From: Pseudomonadota bacterium
Lineage (GTDB): Bacteria > Desulfobacterota > Desulfovibrionia > Desulfovibrionales > Desulfomicrobiaceae
Length of the DNA stretch: 42,049 nt
Assembly (NCBI GenBank): GCA_030529235.1
Contig: JAUMXF010000009.1
Location: 1 to 42,049, forward strand
Direction: 5' to 3'
Below the pieces are notes generated by a model. It did not search any database and was not told where the DNA came from. It was given only the letters and a program-made list of their open reading frames with translations. Below, piece by piece: positions 26,163 to 34,106 of the stretch. Every line of letters begins with the position of its first letter. Within the stretch, counting starts at the first letter, position 1. The translations under genes were made by a program, and so were the position numbers.

Positions 26163-26639
26163 ATGACCTTCTGTTCCGAGGAAACCACCGTTCGGGTCAA
26201 GGTCCGGTTCCTGTCCCCGGTATGTTCCGGGGAGACCTTCACATACGCCACTCCGGGTTCGGCCGGTATCGACCTGCGGGCCTGCATGGAAGAGGCGGAG
26301 GTACGCATCGGGCCGGGCGGCCGACATGCCTTTCCCACAGGAGTGGCTCTGGAATGCACGATGCCGGGAGTGGCCGGATTTGTCTATTCCAGGAGCGGCC
26401 TCGGGACCAAAGACGGGCTGGTGGTGGCTCAGGGCGTGGGCGTCATCGATCCGGACTACAGGGGCGAGATCATCGTCTGCCTGCTCAACACCTCGGACCG
26501 GGAACGTATCGTGGTCCGGGGCCAGCGCATTGCCCAGCTGGTCTTTCAGCCCGTCTTCAGGGCCTGCCTGGAACCCGTGGCCGAACTTTCGGAAACCCTT
26601 CGCGGCGCGGGCGGCTTCGGCCACACGGGAAAATCCTGA
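26163..26639 (+). CDS. dut: dUTP diphosphatase
   Basis: Hydrolyses dUTP to dUMP, keeping uracil out of DNA and feeding thymidylate synthesis. The ATG at 26163 follows GGAGG and gives 158 residues, the normal trimeric form. The five family motifs are in order: PGSAGIDLRA, RSGLGTKDG, GVIDPDYRGEI, RGQRIAQLV and the C-terminal GAGGFGHTG. A longer upstream frame is not supported. It is a lone plus-strand gene, divergent from glgP and convergent with mnmG. Confidence 0.97.
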   Translation: MTFCSEETTVRVKVRFLSPVCSGETFTYATPGSAGIDLRACMEEAEVRIGPGGRHAFPTGVALECTMPGVAGFVYSRSGLGTKDGLVVAQGVGVIDPDYRGEIIVCLLNTSDRERIVVRGQRIAQLVFQPVFRACLEPVAELSETLRGAGGFGHTGKS

Positions 26640-26775
26640 TTTCCAGCCCGCAGGGAAATTTTTCCGGCGGTCCGGGCAAGCCGCGTAAAACCGGTTATTC
26701 CACGGCGGGTACTGCGCCTCTGGCGGCAGCGGGCCGCAGGGGCCGGGATTCAGCCGTCCGGCGGAGGCGTCTCTT

Positions 26776-28656
26776 CTACCCGCGTCCGATTTTTTTGAGG
26801 TGAATTTCCAGGCAGGAGACCGCCGCGGGCGTGATGCCCGAGATGCGGCCCGCCTGCCCCAGGGTCCGGGGCCGGATCCTGTCCAGCTTTTCCACCGCCT
26901 CGCGGGACAGCCCCGCTACCCGGGCATAATCCACGTCTGCGGGCAGAACGGTCTGCTCCTGCTGTTCGGAACGGGCCGCCAGCTCTCTTTGGCGGTCCAG
27001 ATAACCCTCGTACTTGACCTGAATTTCCGCCTCTTCTAGTGCCTCGGCCCCGAAGTCCAAAAGTTCCGGCCAAAGCGGTGCAAGGTTCCCGATGCCGAGC
27101 TCCGGCTGGCGCAGCAGTTCCTTCAGACTGACGGCCTTCTGCGGCAGCCTGCCGCCCAGAGAGTCTACCAGTTCCCTGGTTGCGGCATCGGGCCGGACGC
27201 GGATGGACCGCAGGCCGTCCATGATGGCGGCAAGTTCCGCCTGCTTGCGGGTAAAGCGTTCCCACCGGCTGTCGTCCACCAGACCGAGGCGGCGGCCGAC
27301 GGGGGTCAGGCGTTCGTCGGCGTTGTCTTCGCGCAGCATCAGGCGGTGCTCGGCCCGGGAGGTGAACATGCGGTAGGGTTCGAGGGTGCCCTTGGTGACC
27401 AGATCGTCCACCAGCACGGCCACATACGCCTGGGCGCGGGTCAGTATCAGTTCCGGCTCGCCGGACAGGGCCAGAGCCGCGTTGATGGCCGCCCACAGCC
27501 CCTGCCCGGCGGCTTCTTCGTATCCGGAGGTGCCGTTGATCTGCCCGGCCAGATACAGCCCGGCCACGGCTTTGGTTTCCAGGGTGGGCTTGAGCTGCAC
27601 GGGCGGGACGAAATCGTACTCGATGGCGTAGCCCGGACGCACGATCTGGGCCTTCTCCAGACCGGGAATGGAGGCCACCAGAGCTTTCTGCACATCCAGA
27701 GGCAGGCTGGTAGGGATGCCGTTGGGATAGACCTCGAAGCTGTCCAGTCCTTCGGGCTCGATGAAAATCTGGTGCCGGCCCTTGTCCGGAAAGCGGGCGA
27801 TCTTGTCCTCGATGGACGGGCAATAGCGCGCGCCCGTGCCTTTGATCACCCCGGTGAACATAGGTGAGCGGTCGAAGCCGGAACGGATGATGTCGTGGGT
27901 GCGTTCCGTGGTCCAGGTCATGTGGCAGGAAACCTGGGGCAGGGAGACGCCCGGGCTGTCGAAGCTGAAGGGCCGGGGCGGGTCGTCGCCGGGCTGCTCC
28001 TCCATGACGCTGTAGTCCACCGAGGATTTGAGCAGCCTGGGCACGGTGCCGGTCTTGAGCCTGCCCAGCTCCAGCCCCAGTTCGCGCAGGCAGGCGGAGA
28101 GTCCGTGGCTGGCCGGATCGCCGTAGCGTCCGCCGCTGAAGTGATGCAGCCCCACATGGATGAGTCCCTGCAGGAACGTGCCCGTGGTCAGCAGGGCGGC
28201 CCGGCAGGGGATGGTTTCGCCGAGAGTGGTGACCACGCCGGTGATTCGTCCCCGCTCCACAGCCAGGGAGGCGGCGGTTTCCTGGCGGACAAAGAGCCCG
28301 TGCGTGTTGAAAATGTCCTTCTGCACGGCCCTGATGTATGCGGCGCGGTCGATCTGCGCCCGTGTGGAGCGCACGGCCGGGCCCTTGCGGGTGTTCAGGA
28401 CGCGGAACTGGATGCCCGCCTGGTCCGCCCATTTGCCCATCATGCCGCCCAGCGCGTCGATTTCGCGGACCATGTGCCCCTTGGCCAGTCCGCCGATGGC
28501 CGGATTGCACGAAAGATGGCCGATACGGTCGGCGTTTATGGTCAGCAGCAGCGTCCGCATGCCCATGCGCGCCGCGGCCATGGCCGCCTCGCACCCGGCG
28601 TGGCCGGCTCCGACCACGACCAGATCGAAGCGTTCGGGCATGGCGGGAATGCTCAT
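26776..28656 (-). CDS. mnmG: tRNA uridine-34 carboxymethylaminomethyl enzyme MnmG (GidA)
   Basis: With MnmE, installs cmnm5U at the wobble uridine of certain tRNAs. The 626 residues start at the ATG at 28656 (GGAGGACAG upstream). FAD-binding [17 protein letters not shown] is near residues 16-32, then [38 protein letters not shown], the [16 protein letters not shown] segment, and the helical C-terminal domain ending SCLEIHLKK. Start overlaps the M20 peptidase stop (ATGA). Its substrates include tRNA-Glu(UUC) and tRNA-Lys(UUU), both encoded at the left of this window. Confidence 0.97.
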   Translation of the reverse strand: MSIPAMPERFDLVVVGAGHAGCEAAMAAARMGMRTLLLTINADRIGHLSCNPAIGGLAKGHMVREIDALGGMMGKWADQAGIQFRVLNTRKGPAVRSTRAQIDRAAYIRAVQKDIFNTHGLFVRQETAASLAVERGRITGVVTTLGETIPCRAALLTTGTFLQGLIHVGLHHFSGGRYGDPASHGLSACLRELGLELGRLKTGTVPRLLKSSVDYSVMEEQPGDDPPRPFSFDSPGVSLPQVSCHMTWTTERTHDIIRSGFDRSPMFTGVIKGTGARYCPSIEDKIARFPDKGRHQIFIEPEGLDSFEVYPNGIPTSLPLDVQKALVASIPGLEKAQIVRPGYAIEYDFVPPVQLKPTLETKAVAGLYLAGQINGTSGYEEAAGQGLWAAINAALALSGEPELILTRAQAYVAVLVDDLVTKGTLEPYRMFTSRAEHRLMLREDNADERLTPVGRRLGLVDDSRWERFTRKQAELAAIMDGLRSIRVRPDAATRELVDSLGGRLPQKAVSLKELLRQPELGIGNLAPLWPELLDFGAEALEEAEIQVKYEGYLDRQRELAARSEQQEQTVLPADVDYARVAGLSREAVEKLDRIRPRTLGQAGRISGITPAAVSCLEIHLKKIGRG

Positions 28657-29888
28657 CTGTCCTCCGGAGAATCGAAAAGCAGGCGGGCGAAGACACGCGC
28701 GTCGGCCAGGGTGGCCCGGATGGAGGAATGTTCGTTGGGCTGGTGGGCCGTGTGCATGAGGGTGCTCCAGCACACGGCGGGCAGTCCGCGCCTTCTGAAG
28801 CATGCGGCCACGGTGCCCCCGCCGATGCCCATGACGCGGGGTTCGATTCCGCGTTCCAGACGCAGGGCGTCGGTCAGGCGGGTGACCACGGGGCTGTTCC
28901 CGGGAGTGAACGGCGCGGCCTGCTCGCGGGTTACGGCTGTAAAGGAGATGGACACGCCCCGCTTGGCCTCCACCGCGTCGCAGAGGGCGCGGATTTCGGT
29001 CTCGATCTGTTCCAGCGTATATTCGGGCAGCACCCGGCAATCGAGGTAAAAGACATCCTGGCCGGGGATGGTGTTCACGTTGGGCACGTTGGCTTCTTTC
29101 CTGGTCGGAGCGAAGGTGGAGCAAGGCGGGCGGAAGAGCGGGTTCTCCAGAGGGAAAACGCCGCCCAGGCGCTCCAGATCCAGAATCAGGGCCGAGGCCG
29201 CCGTCAGGGTGTTGATGCCTTGTTCCGGCGTGGAGGCGTGGCACTGCCTGCCGCATACCGTAAACCGGAACCAGAAGACGCTTTTTTCGGCGATTTCGAT
29301 GCTGCCGCCGTCTGCGGCCCCGAAGTCCGGGATGAGAATCAGGTCATCCGGGCGGAAAAGTTCAGGGCAGTGGTTCAGAATGTATTCAACGCCCAGCTCA
29401 CTCCCCGTTTCTTCGTCTGCGGCCAGCAGAATGCCGAGGGACAGCCTGGTCCTGGCTCCTGTGGTTTCCAAAGCCCGCAAAAGGAGCAGGGAACTGACCA
29501 GCCCCTGGTGGTTATCCTCCACGCCCCGGCCGTAAATGAGGTCGCCGTCCCGGTGCAGCGTGAACGGGTCTGTTTCCCACAGCGCCCGATCGCCCGGAGG
29601 AACGACGTCCGTGTGGGCGACAAGCCACAGGGTGCGGGCGCTTTCGCCCTCCCTGCGGACCACGATGCTCGGGCGGAAGCCGCAGGGCACGCGCTCGTCG
29701 GGAGCCTGGATCTGTTCTCGGGCCGCTCCCGGGAACTGTTCCAGATACGTGTACAGCCAGGCTGCCTTGGCCTCCTCCCCGGAGCCGCCATTGGTCGGGC
29801 CGAGGGCTGGAAGGGCGACCAGATTTCGCTGGAGCGCGAGCAGCTCGTTTTCACTTCTGTCGATACATTCCAAAACGGCGTGGGGCAT
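28653..29888 (-). CDS. M20-family metallopeptidase (ArgE/DapE/ACY1-like)
   Basis: A 411-residue di-zinc hydrolase. Metal ligands appear in order: [11 protein letters not shown] (His), [11 protein letters not shown] (Asp), [12 protein letters not shown] (general base Glu plus ligand Glu), LIPDFG (Asp) and, near the C-terminus, [12 protein letters not shown] (His). A dimerisation insert lies at ~205-315. Length and motifs fit M20 peptidases that trim dipeptides or acylated amino acids; the exact substrate cannot be told. It is translationally coupled to mnmG. The ribosome site is weak and no clear promoter lies between it and the terminator at 29922. Confidence 0.9.
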   Translation of the reverse strand: MPHAVLECIDRSENELLALQRNLVALPALGPTNGGSGEEAKAAWLYTYLEQFPGAAREQIQAPDERVPCGFRPSIVVRREGESARTLWLVAHTDVVPPGDRALWETDPFTLHRDGDLIYGRGVEDNHQGLVSSLLLLRALETTGARTRLSLGILLAADEETGSELGVEYILNHCPELFRPDDLILIPDFGAADGGSIEIAEKSVFWFRFTVCGRQCHASTPEQGINTLTAASALILDLERLGGVFPLENPLFRPPCSTFAPTRKEANVPNVNTIPGQDVFYLDCRVLPEYTLEQIETEIRALCDAVEAKRGVSISFTAVTREQAAPFTPGNSPVVTRLTDALRLERGIEPRVMGIGGGTVAACFRRRGLPAVCWSTLMHTAHQPNEHSSIRATLADARVFARLLFDSPEDR

Positions 29889-29921
29889 GGCGTTTGTTCC
29901 GCAGTCAATCGGCTGGCGGTG

Positions 29922-29952
29922 AAAAAAAAGGCAGGAAATCTCTCTCCTGCCT
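29922..29952 (-). terminator. Terminator after the PxxKW gene
   Basis: AGGCAGGA/TCCTGCCT, 8 bp with an 8-base loop, followed on the minus strand by eight T residues. It ends the cluster that starts at the histidine kinase. Confidence 0.9.
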
Positions 29953-29979
29953 CGTAAACCGCGCGAATGGATGGGGAAA

Positions 29980-30246
29980 CTATTTTCCCTTGGCGGCGCG
30001 CTTGGACGCCTTGAGGGGGTTGACCTTGGCTTTGGCCTTGGCCGCGGCTTTCACGTGCGTCGAGAAATTACAGTTGCCAAGTCTCCATTTCACGGCGGGC
30101 TGAGGATACGATCCACAGTACTTGGCGCCTTCAAATTCCTTGATCCGTTCACAGCCTTCACACTGTTCCACGATCTGGTTCATGATCATGCCGTTGACCT
30201 GTACTCCCTGCTCGGTTTTGACGGCATTGCCGAAATCTACTGCCAT
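29980..30246 (-). CDS. PxxKW-family cysteine-rich protein (88 aa)
   Basis: The ATG at 30246 follows GGAGGAG. The 88-residue protein has the name-giving motif PAVKWRLGNCNF near residues 50-61 and Cys residues at EQCEGCERI, KYCGSYP and GNCNF, suggesting one zinc or iron site. The last ~25 residues are Lys/Ala-rich (KAAAKAKAKVNPLKASKRAAKGK), suited to binding nucleic acid or acidic surfaces. Such proteins occur widely in deltaproteobacteria but have no known function. Confidence 0.85.
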   Translation of the reverse strand: MAVDFGNAVKTEQGVQVNGMIMNQIVEQCEGCERIKEFEGAKYCGSYPQPAVKWRLGNCNFSTHVKAAAKAKAKVNPLKASKRAAKGK

Positions 30247-30420
30247 AAGGCTCCTCCATGATGTTGGCCTGTTATGCCGCGCCTGCAAGCCGGTGGGTAG
30301 CGGCATTTTGGGTGAGCCACCGGAAATCTGGCTTCCTTTTCCAATCCGCGGGAAAAGTCAAGCCGTCTGCCGAGCCGGGGTCCGAGCGCCAAAAGTGTAC
30401 TGCCGCCAAGGCCTGCGGCA

Positions 30421-31017
30421 TCACTTTTCCGGGGAATCCGGCGCGGGCAGGTTGCTGAAGTCGAGCTGGATGTCGTCCTCGTTTTCAGGAGCGGGCTGAG
30501 GCCTCTTATGATTTTCCACCGGGGAGAGCATCGCTTCCAGATCGGGAATGGACAAATCTTCCTGTTTGGCGGCTGCGGACGGTTGCGGGATGTCGCTGAC
30601 CAGATCGCTGAAGTCGAGCTCCATGACGTCGTCGTCCGGAGGGGTGACCGGCGGCGGGGAGGCCGGACCCGTGCCTGCCTTGGTCGCATCCAGAGAGAAG
30701 TCGATTTCCGGTACCGCGCCCGTCCCGTCATGGGCTGGTTTCTGGACCGGAGAAGATGGCGGAGCCTGCGGAGGCTGCAGAAAATCGTCGGAAAAGTCGT
30801 CCAGATCGTCCATGGCGGCCGCGGCGGATTGTCCCACCGGGGACATCTCCGGCGCATTCTGCGGTTTCGGCGTTTCCGGAGCGGAAGGTTCCCAGTGGCG
30901 GCTGCCGGTCAGCCAGCTCAGGGAGAGAGCTTTTCTTGTCTCCTCCCAGTTCGCTCCGCATTTCGGGCAGGTGCTCACGCTGTCTGAGGCATGGAATTTA
31001 CATTTTTTGCAATACAT
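30421..31017 (-). CDS. Zinc-ribbon protein with acidic disordered tail (198 aa)
   Basis: The N-terminus is a compact zinc ribbon (Cys3, Cys6, Cys17, Cys20; YCKKCKF ... CPKCGANW). From about residue 40 the chain is Pro/Ala/Asp/Glu-rich with repeated short acidic-aromatic blocks: MDDLDDFSDDFL, EIDFSLD, MELDFSDLV and IQLDFSNLP. The repeated (E/Q)-hydrophobic-DFS pattern looks like linear binding motifs rather than a folded domain. AGGACC precedes the ATG. Possibly an adaptor or scaffold; function unknown. Confidence 0.8.
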   Translation of the reverse strand: MYCKKCKFHASDSVSTCPKCGANWEETRKALSLSWLTGSRHWEPSAPETPKPQNAPEMSPVGQSAAAAMDDLDDFSDDFLQPPQAPPSSPVQKPAHDGTGAVPEIDFSLDATKAGTGPASPPPVTPPDDDVMELDFSDLVSDIPQPSAAAKQEDLSIPDLEAMLSPVENHKRPQPAPENEDDIQLDFSNLPAPDSPEK

Positions 31018-31056
31018 GGAGAGGTCCTGTTGAAGGCGGTCGTTTGTGTTTTTGTC

Positions 31057-31085
31057 CTGATACCGGATGGGAAGAGCTTATGCAA
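31057..31085 (-). promoter_or_regulatory. Candidate promoter for the zinc-ribbon gene
   Basis: TTGCAT (31085-31080), 17 bases, TATCAG (31062-31057), about 40 bases upstream of the start at 31017. It would allow the two last genes of the cluster to be expressed apart from the kinase operon. Confidence 0.4.
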
Positions 31086-31138
31086 TCCGGCGGGAGGCCG
31101 GAAGTCTTTACCGGGACAGGCCGGTCTGGATTGCGGGG

Positions 31139-31336
31139 CTATTCCGGAGGCCTTCTGCGCAGCCTGTCGGCGAATATCCTGGTGACGGCGGCGAAGATGC
31201 CGCAGCTTATGCCCATGAAAAAGGCCTTCACCGGTTCGTATCCGAACCAGCTGGCGATCATGCCGATGGAGCCGCCCACCAGAACTCCGCGCAAAACGGC
31301 GTGGCTCGGGGAATTTTCGGATGGTCTTTCGTTCAT
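31139..31336 (-). CDS. Small membrane protein (65 aa)
   Basis: Start overlaps the stop of the PEP-synthase-like gene (ATGA), so it is probably translated by coupling. Two hydrophobic stretches (LRGVLVGGSIGMIASWFG and AFFMGISCGIFAAVTRIFA) form a likely helical hairpin, with a basic tail (DRLRRRPPE). No family recognised. As it follows the second PEP-synthase-like protein directly, it may anchor it at the membrane (inference). Confidence 0.65.
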   Translation of the reverse strand: MNERPSENSPSHAVLRGVLVGGSIGMIASWFGYEPVKAFFMGISCGIFAAVTRIFADRLRRRPPE

Positions 31337-33987
31337 TGCGTACCTGCCGGTTGTTGAGGCTGAGCGCCCATGATTGCGTGCAACTGGCCGAGAATGCGGT
31401 TTTTGTAGAACAGCACGGCGTCTTCGTTGGACATGATCATGTCCAGCTGCCTGGTGTGGATGAGCAGATGTCCGAGGATTTCCAGGCGTTTTTCCACAAA
31501 ATTCTGCTCACAGTCGTCGATGCGGGCGAAAAGGGCGTCTTCCCGCGTTCTGGTCTGAAAACCGAATTCGTCGAGCAGTTCTCCCACGAAGCGCGTCCGG
31601 CGTTCCCTGCGGTGGTAGTCGGCCGCGCCGCCCTTGAACTGGAAGCGGATGTAGTTTTCCCTCGGCCTTGGACCGGCCAGGGCTTCGACGGAAGTGAAGT
31701 GGTAGCCGAACCGGGACTGCAGGTTGCAGAACTGCCTGGAGATCATGAAGTAGTTTTTTTCGGAGTAGCTCGAAGCCATGGCCGGTTCGAGATTCGTATT
31801 GGTTGCGGACTGAAACAGAACCGACAGAAAGCCCTTCCCGTCGAGGCTCGGCGGACCATCCCAGGGAAAGGCCACGATGCCGCGCCAGATGGCCAGCATG
31901 GGGATGGAGGCGATGTTGTCCAGAGGGACCGTCTTGCCCCCGGTTTCCTTTATGAAGCCGTCGTCGAGATTGATGATCCACCACTGCATCGGGGTTATGG
32001 TCTTCAGCTGCTTGCTGGACCGGGGAGAAAAATTGTGATCCCGCCCGAAGCTGAACATCTCCTGTACGGATTTTTCGTGGCAGAACCGGGTAATGTCGTG
32101 CAGGGTCCGGCAATTGGCGGGTTTGAAATCAAGAGCGTCCGGGTTGAGAAGATTCAGGGGCGTGATGAAGCGGTTCACGCGCAGCAGCGTCTGGAAGACG
32201 GGGCTTCCTTCCATCATGCCGGGCTTTCCGGGCTTTCCGTCCAGAAGTTTCTGCTGTCGTCCCGCGTACACGGCCGTATTGTCCGCATCCAGAGTGATTT
32301 CCTGTCCGGCGGTGAAGCGGGCCGGGGCCTCCCGTACTCCGAAAAGAGCGGGCACGCCGAATTCGCGGGCCACGTTGGCCAGGTGCCCGGCCACGCTGCC
32401 CTGCTCGGTGATAATGCCCGCGCATCTGTTCAGGACGGCGGCCCATTTGGGAGAGGCCTCCACGCAGACCAGAATGGGGTTCTCGGGCAGCGTCAGGATG
32501 TCCACGTCTTTTCTGACGATATGGATCACGCCGCAGGCCACGCCGGGGCTGGCCGTGTTGCCCTCCCGGAACAGCGGCGGCGTGTCCGGTGCCGGAGTTT
32601 TGGCGCTTTGGCGCACCTCCAGGGGACGCGCTTGCAGCAGGACAAGCCGCACCTGAGGCGTGAAGGTCCATTCGATATCCTGCGGGCAGCCGTAGTGGGA
32701 TTCGATACGCGCCGCCGCTTCGGCCAGCTGCAGTATCTGCGCGTCGTTCAGGGAGGCTTCGGCCTGCTGCCGTTCATCCACGGATACCCGGCGGACTCCT
32801 TCGGCGGCGGCACAGACCAGGGCCATGTTTTTGAGGGGCACGCTGCGCGCCACGATCTCCGGCGGATTCTTCTTTTCCACCGTGAACTGGTCGCAGGTGG
32901 CGGTACCGTCCACCACGCCCTTGGCCACGCCCCAGGCGGAGACGATATGAATGCGCGTATCTTCCCGGTCCAGAGGGTTGACCGTATAGGCCACGCCTCC
33001 GGCCAGGGATTCGGCCATGCTCAGGCAGCCCACGGCCATGCTGGTTTCGTCGTCGCGGATGCCCCGCATGTAGCGATAGCTCACGGCATGGGGGGAATAT
33101 TTGCTGGCGACGATCTCCTTGTATCCGTCGATGAGGCTGTCCCGTCCCAGATTGAGCAGCGACCGGTGCTGCCCGGCAAAAGATGCCCCGGCGCTGTCTT
33201 CGCCCAGAGCGCTGGAGCGCAGCGCCACGCGCACCTCCCGCCCTTCCCGCCCGCACAGGCGGTCGTAGGCCGAAAGAATCTCCTCTTCCAGCCCGGCGGG
33301 CACCGGCGCGGCGAGAATCATGTTCTGGATTTTGGCGCACAGCTCGAGCAGGGAGGAGTTCCGCTCCTTTGCGTTCTCGTCTTCGGCACGCCGTCTGGCA
33401 TCTCCGATGAAATAGCCGGCCATGGAATGTCCCAGAACCAGACAGTTGATCTCTTCCCAGAGATCGGACTGGCGCATGAACTCCGCATAGGCCCGCGCGG
33501 TGATGGCGAAGCCGTCGGGAACCGTCATGTGGAGGACATTTCTGAGCTCTCCCAGATTGGCCATCTTGCCGCCCACATCCGCCGTGTCGGCGGCGGTGAT
33601 TCGCGACAGTTCCAGTATTCGTCCGGGTTGGCCGCCGGATGTCTTCACCTGCAGTTCCGCCTGTATTTCCGTCTGGATCGAGCGCATGACCCCGGGCAGG
33701 TCTTCGTATTTTTCCGGAGCCAGCAGACGCATGTTTTCCACGATGGAATAGACCTTGGCCGTCGCGGCCGTGGCGCGGGATCGCAGGAAATGCATGCCGA
33801 AATGACGGTGCCCGCGGGCGGCTTCTTCCAGTTCGGTCATGATGTCGAGGGCGGCGTTGTTGGCCGAGAGCAGCCGTCGGAAGGTCTGGTATCTGATCTT
33901 GAACTGGGCCTCCTCCCGCGCGCTGTCTTCCGGCGGGAGAGGAGACGGAGGGGAGAAGATGTTTTTGATCCGCTGTATCAGGCGCAT
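31333..33987 (-). CDS. PEP-synthase-like phosphohistidine protein lacking the PEP barrel (copy B)
   Basis: The 884-residue protein (start 33987, GGAGCACCC upstream) has a helical N-terminal region (~20-115) and a PPDK-type ATP-grasp domain at ~130-455 (DVGGKMANLGELR, RSSALGEDSAGASFAGQHRS, QDIEWTF ... LLQARPLE). The swivelling phosphohistidine domain follows at ~470-560, with His535 in GSVAGHLANVAREFGVPALFG. The last ~310 residues do not show the TIM-barrel motifs of PEP synthase or PPDK. Instead there is a domain containing CRTLHDITRFCHEKSVQEMF. So it can probably phosphorylate its own His from ATP, but the acceptor is unlikely to be simply pyruvate. Paralogue of the next gene upstream. Confidence 0.85.
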   Translation of the reverse strand: MRLIQRIKNIFSPPSPLPPEDSAREEAQFKIRYQTFRRLLSANNAALDIMTELEEAARGHRHFGMHFLRSRATAATAKVYSIVENMRLLAPEKYEDLPGVMRSIQTEIQAELQVKTSGGQPGRILELSRITAADTADVGGKMANLGELRNVLHMTVPDGFAITARAYAEFMRQSDLWEEINCLVLGHSMAGYFIGDARRRAEDENAKERNSSLLELCAKIQNMILAAPVPAGLEEEILSAYDRLCGREGREVRVALRSSALGEDSAGASFAGQHRSLLNLGRDSLIDGYKEIVASKYSPHAVSYRYMRGIRDDETSMAVGCLSMAESLAGGVAYTVNPLDREDTRIHIVSAWGVAKGVVDGTATCDQFTVEKKNPPEIVARSVPLKNMALVCAAAEGVRRVSVDERQQAEASLNDAQILQLAEAAARIESHYGCPQDIEWTFTPQVRLVLLQARPLEVRQSAKTPAPDTPPLFREGNTASPGVACGVIHIVRKDVDILTLPENPILVCVEASPKWAAVLNRCAGIITEQGSVAGHLANVAREFGVPALFGVREAPARFTAGQEITLDADNTAVYAGRQQKLLDGKPGKPGMMEGSPVFQTLLRVNRFITPLNLLNPDALDFKPANCRTLHDITRFCHEKSVQEMFSFGRDHNFSPRSSKQLKTITPMQWWIINLDDGFIKETGGKTVPLDNIASIPMLAIWRGIVAFPWDGPPSLDGKGFLSVLFQSATNTNLEPAMASSYSEKNYFMISRQFCNLQSRFGYHFTSVEALAGPRPRENYIRFQFKGGAADYHRRERRTRFVGELLDEFGFQTRTREDALFARIDDCEQNFVEKRLEILGHLLIHTRQLDMIMSNEDAVLFYKNRILGQLHAIMGAQPQQPAGTQ

Positions 33988-34106
33988 GGGTGCTCCGGGG
34001 AAAATGGCCGCCGGGAGAATTCTGCCGGTCCGCGCGGAATGTGCCACAAAAGGCCGGGGCATAGCAACGGCGGGGGGCTCTGTTCCGCACGGGCGTGCGG
34101 CCGGGT

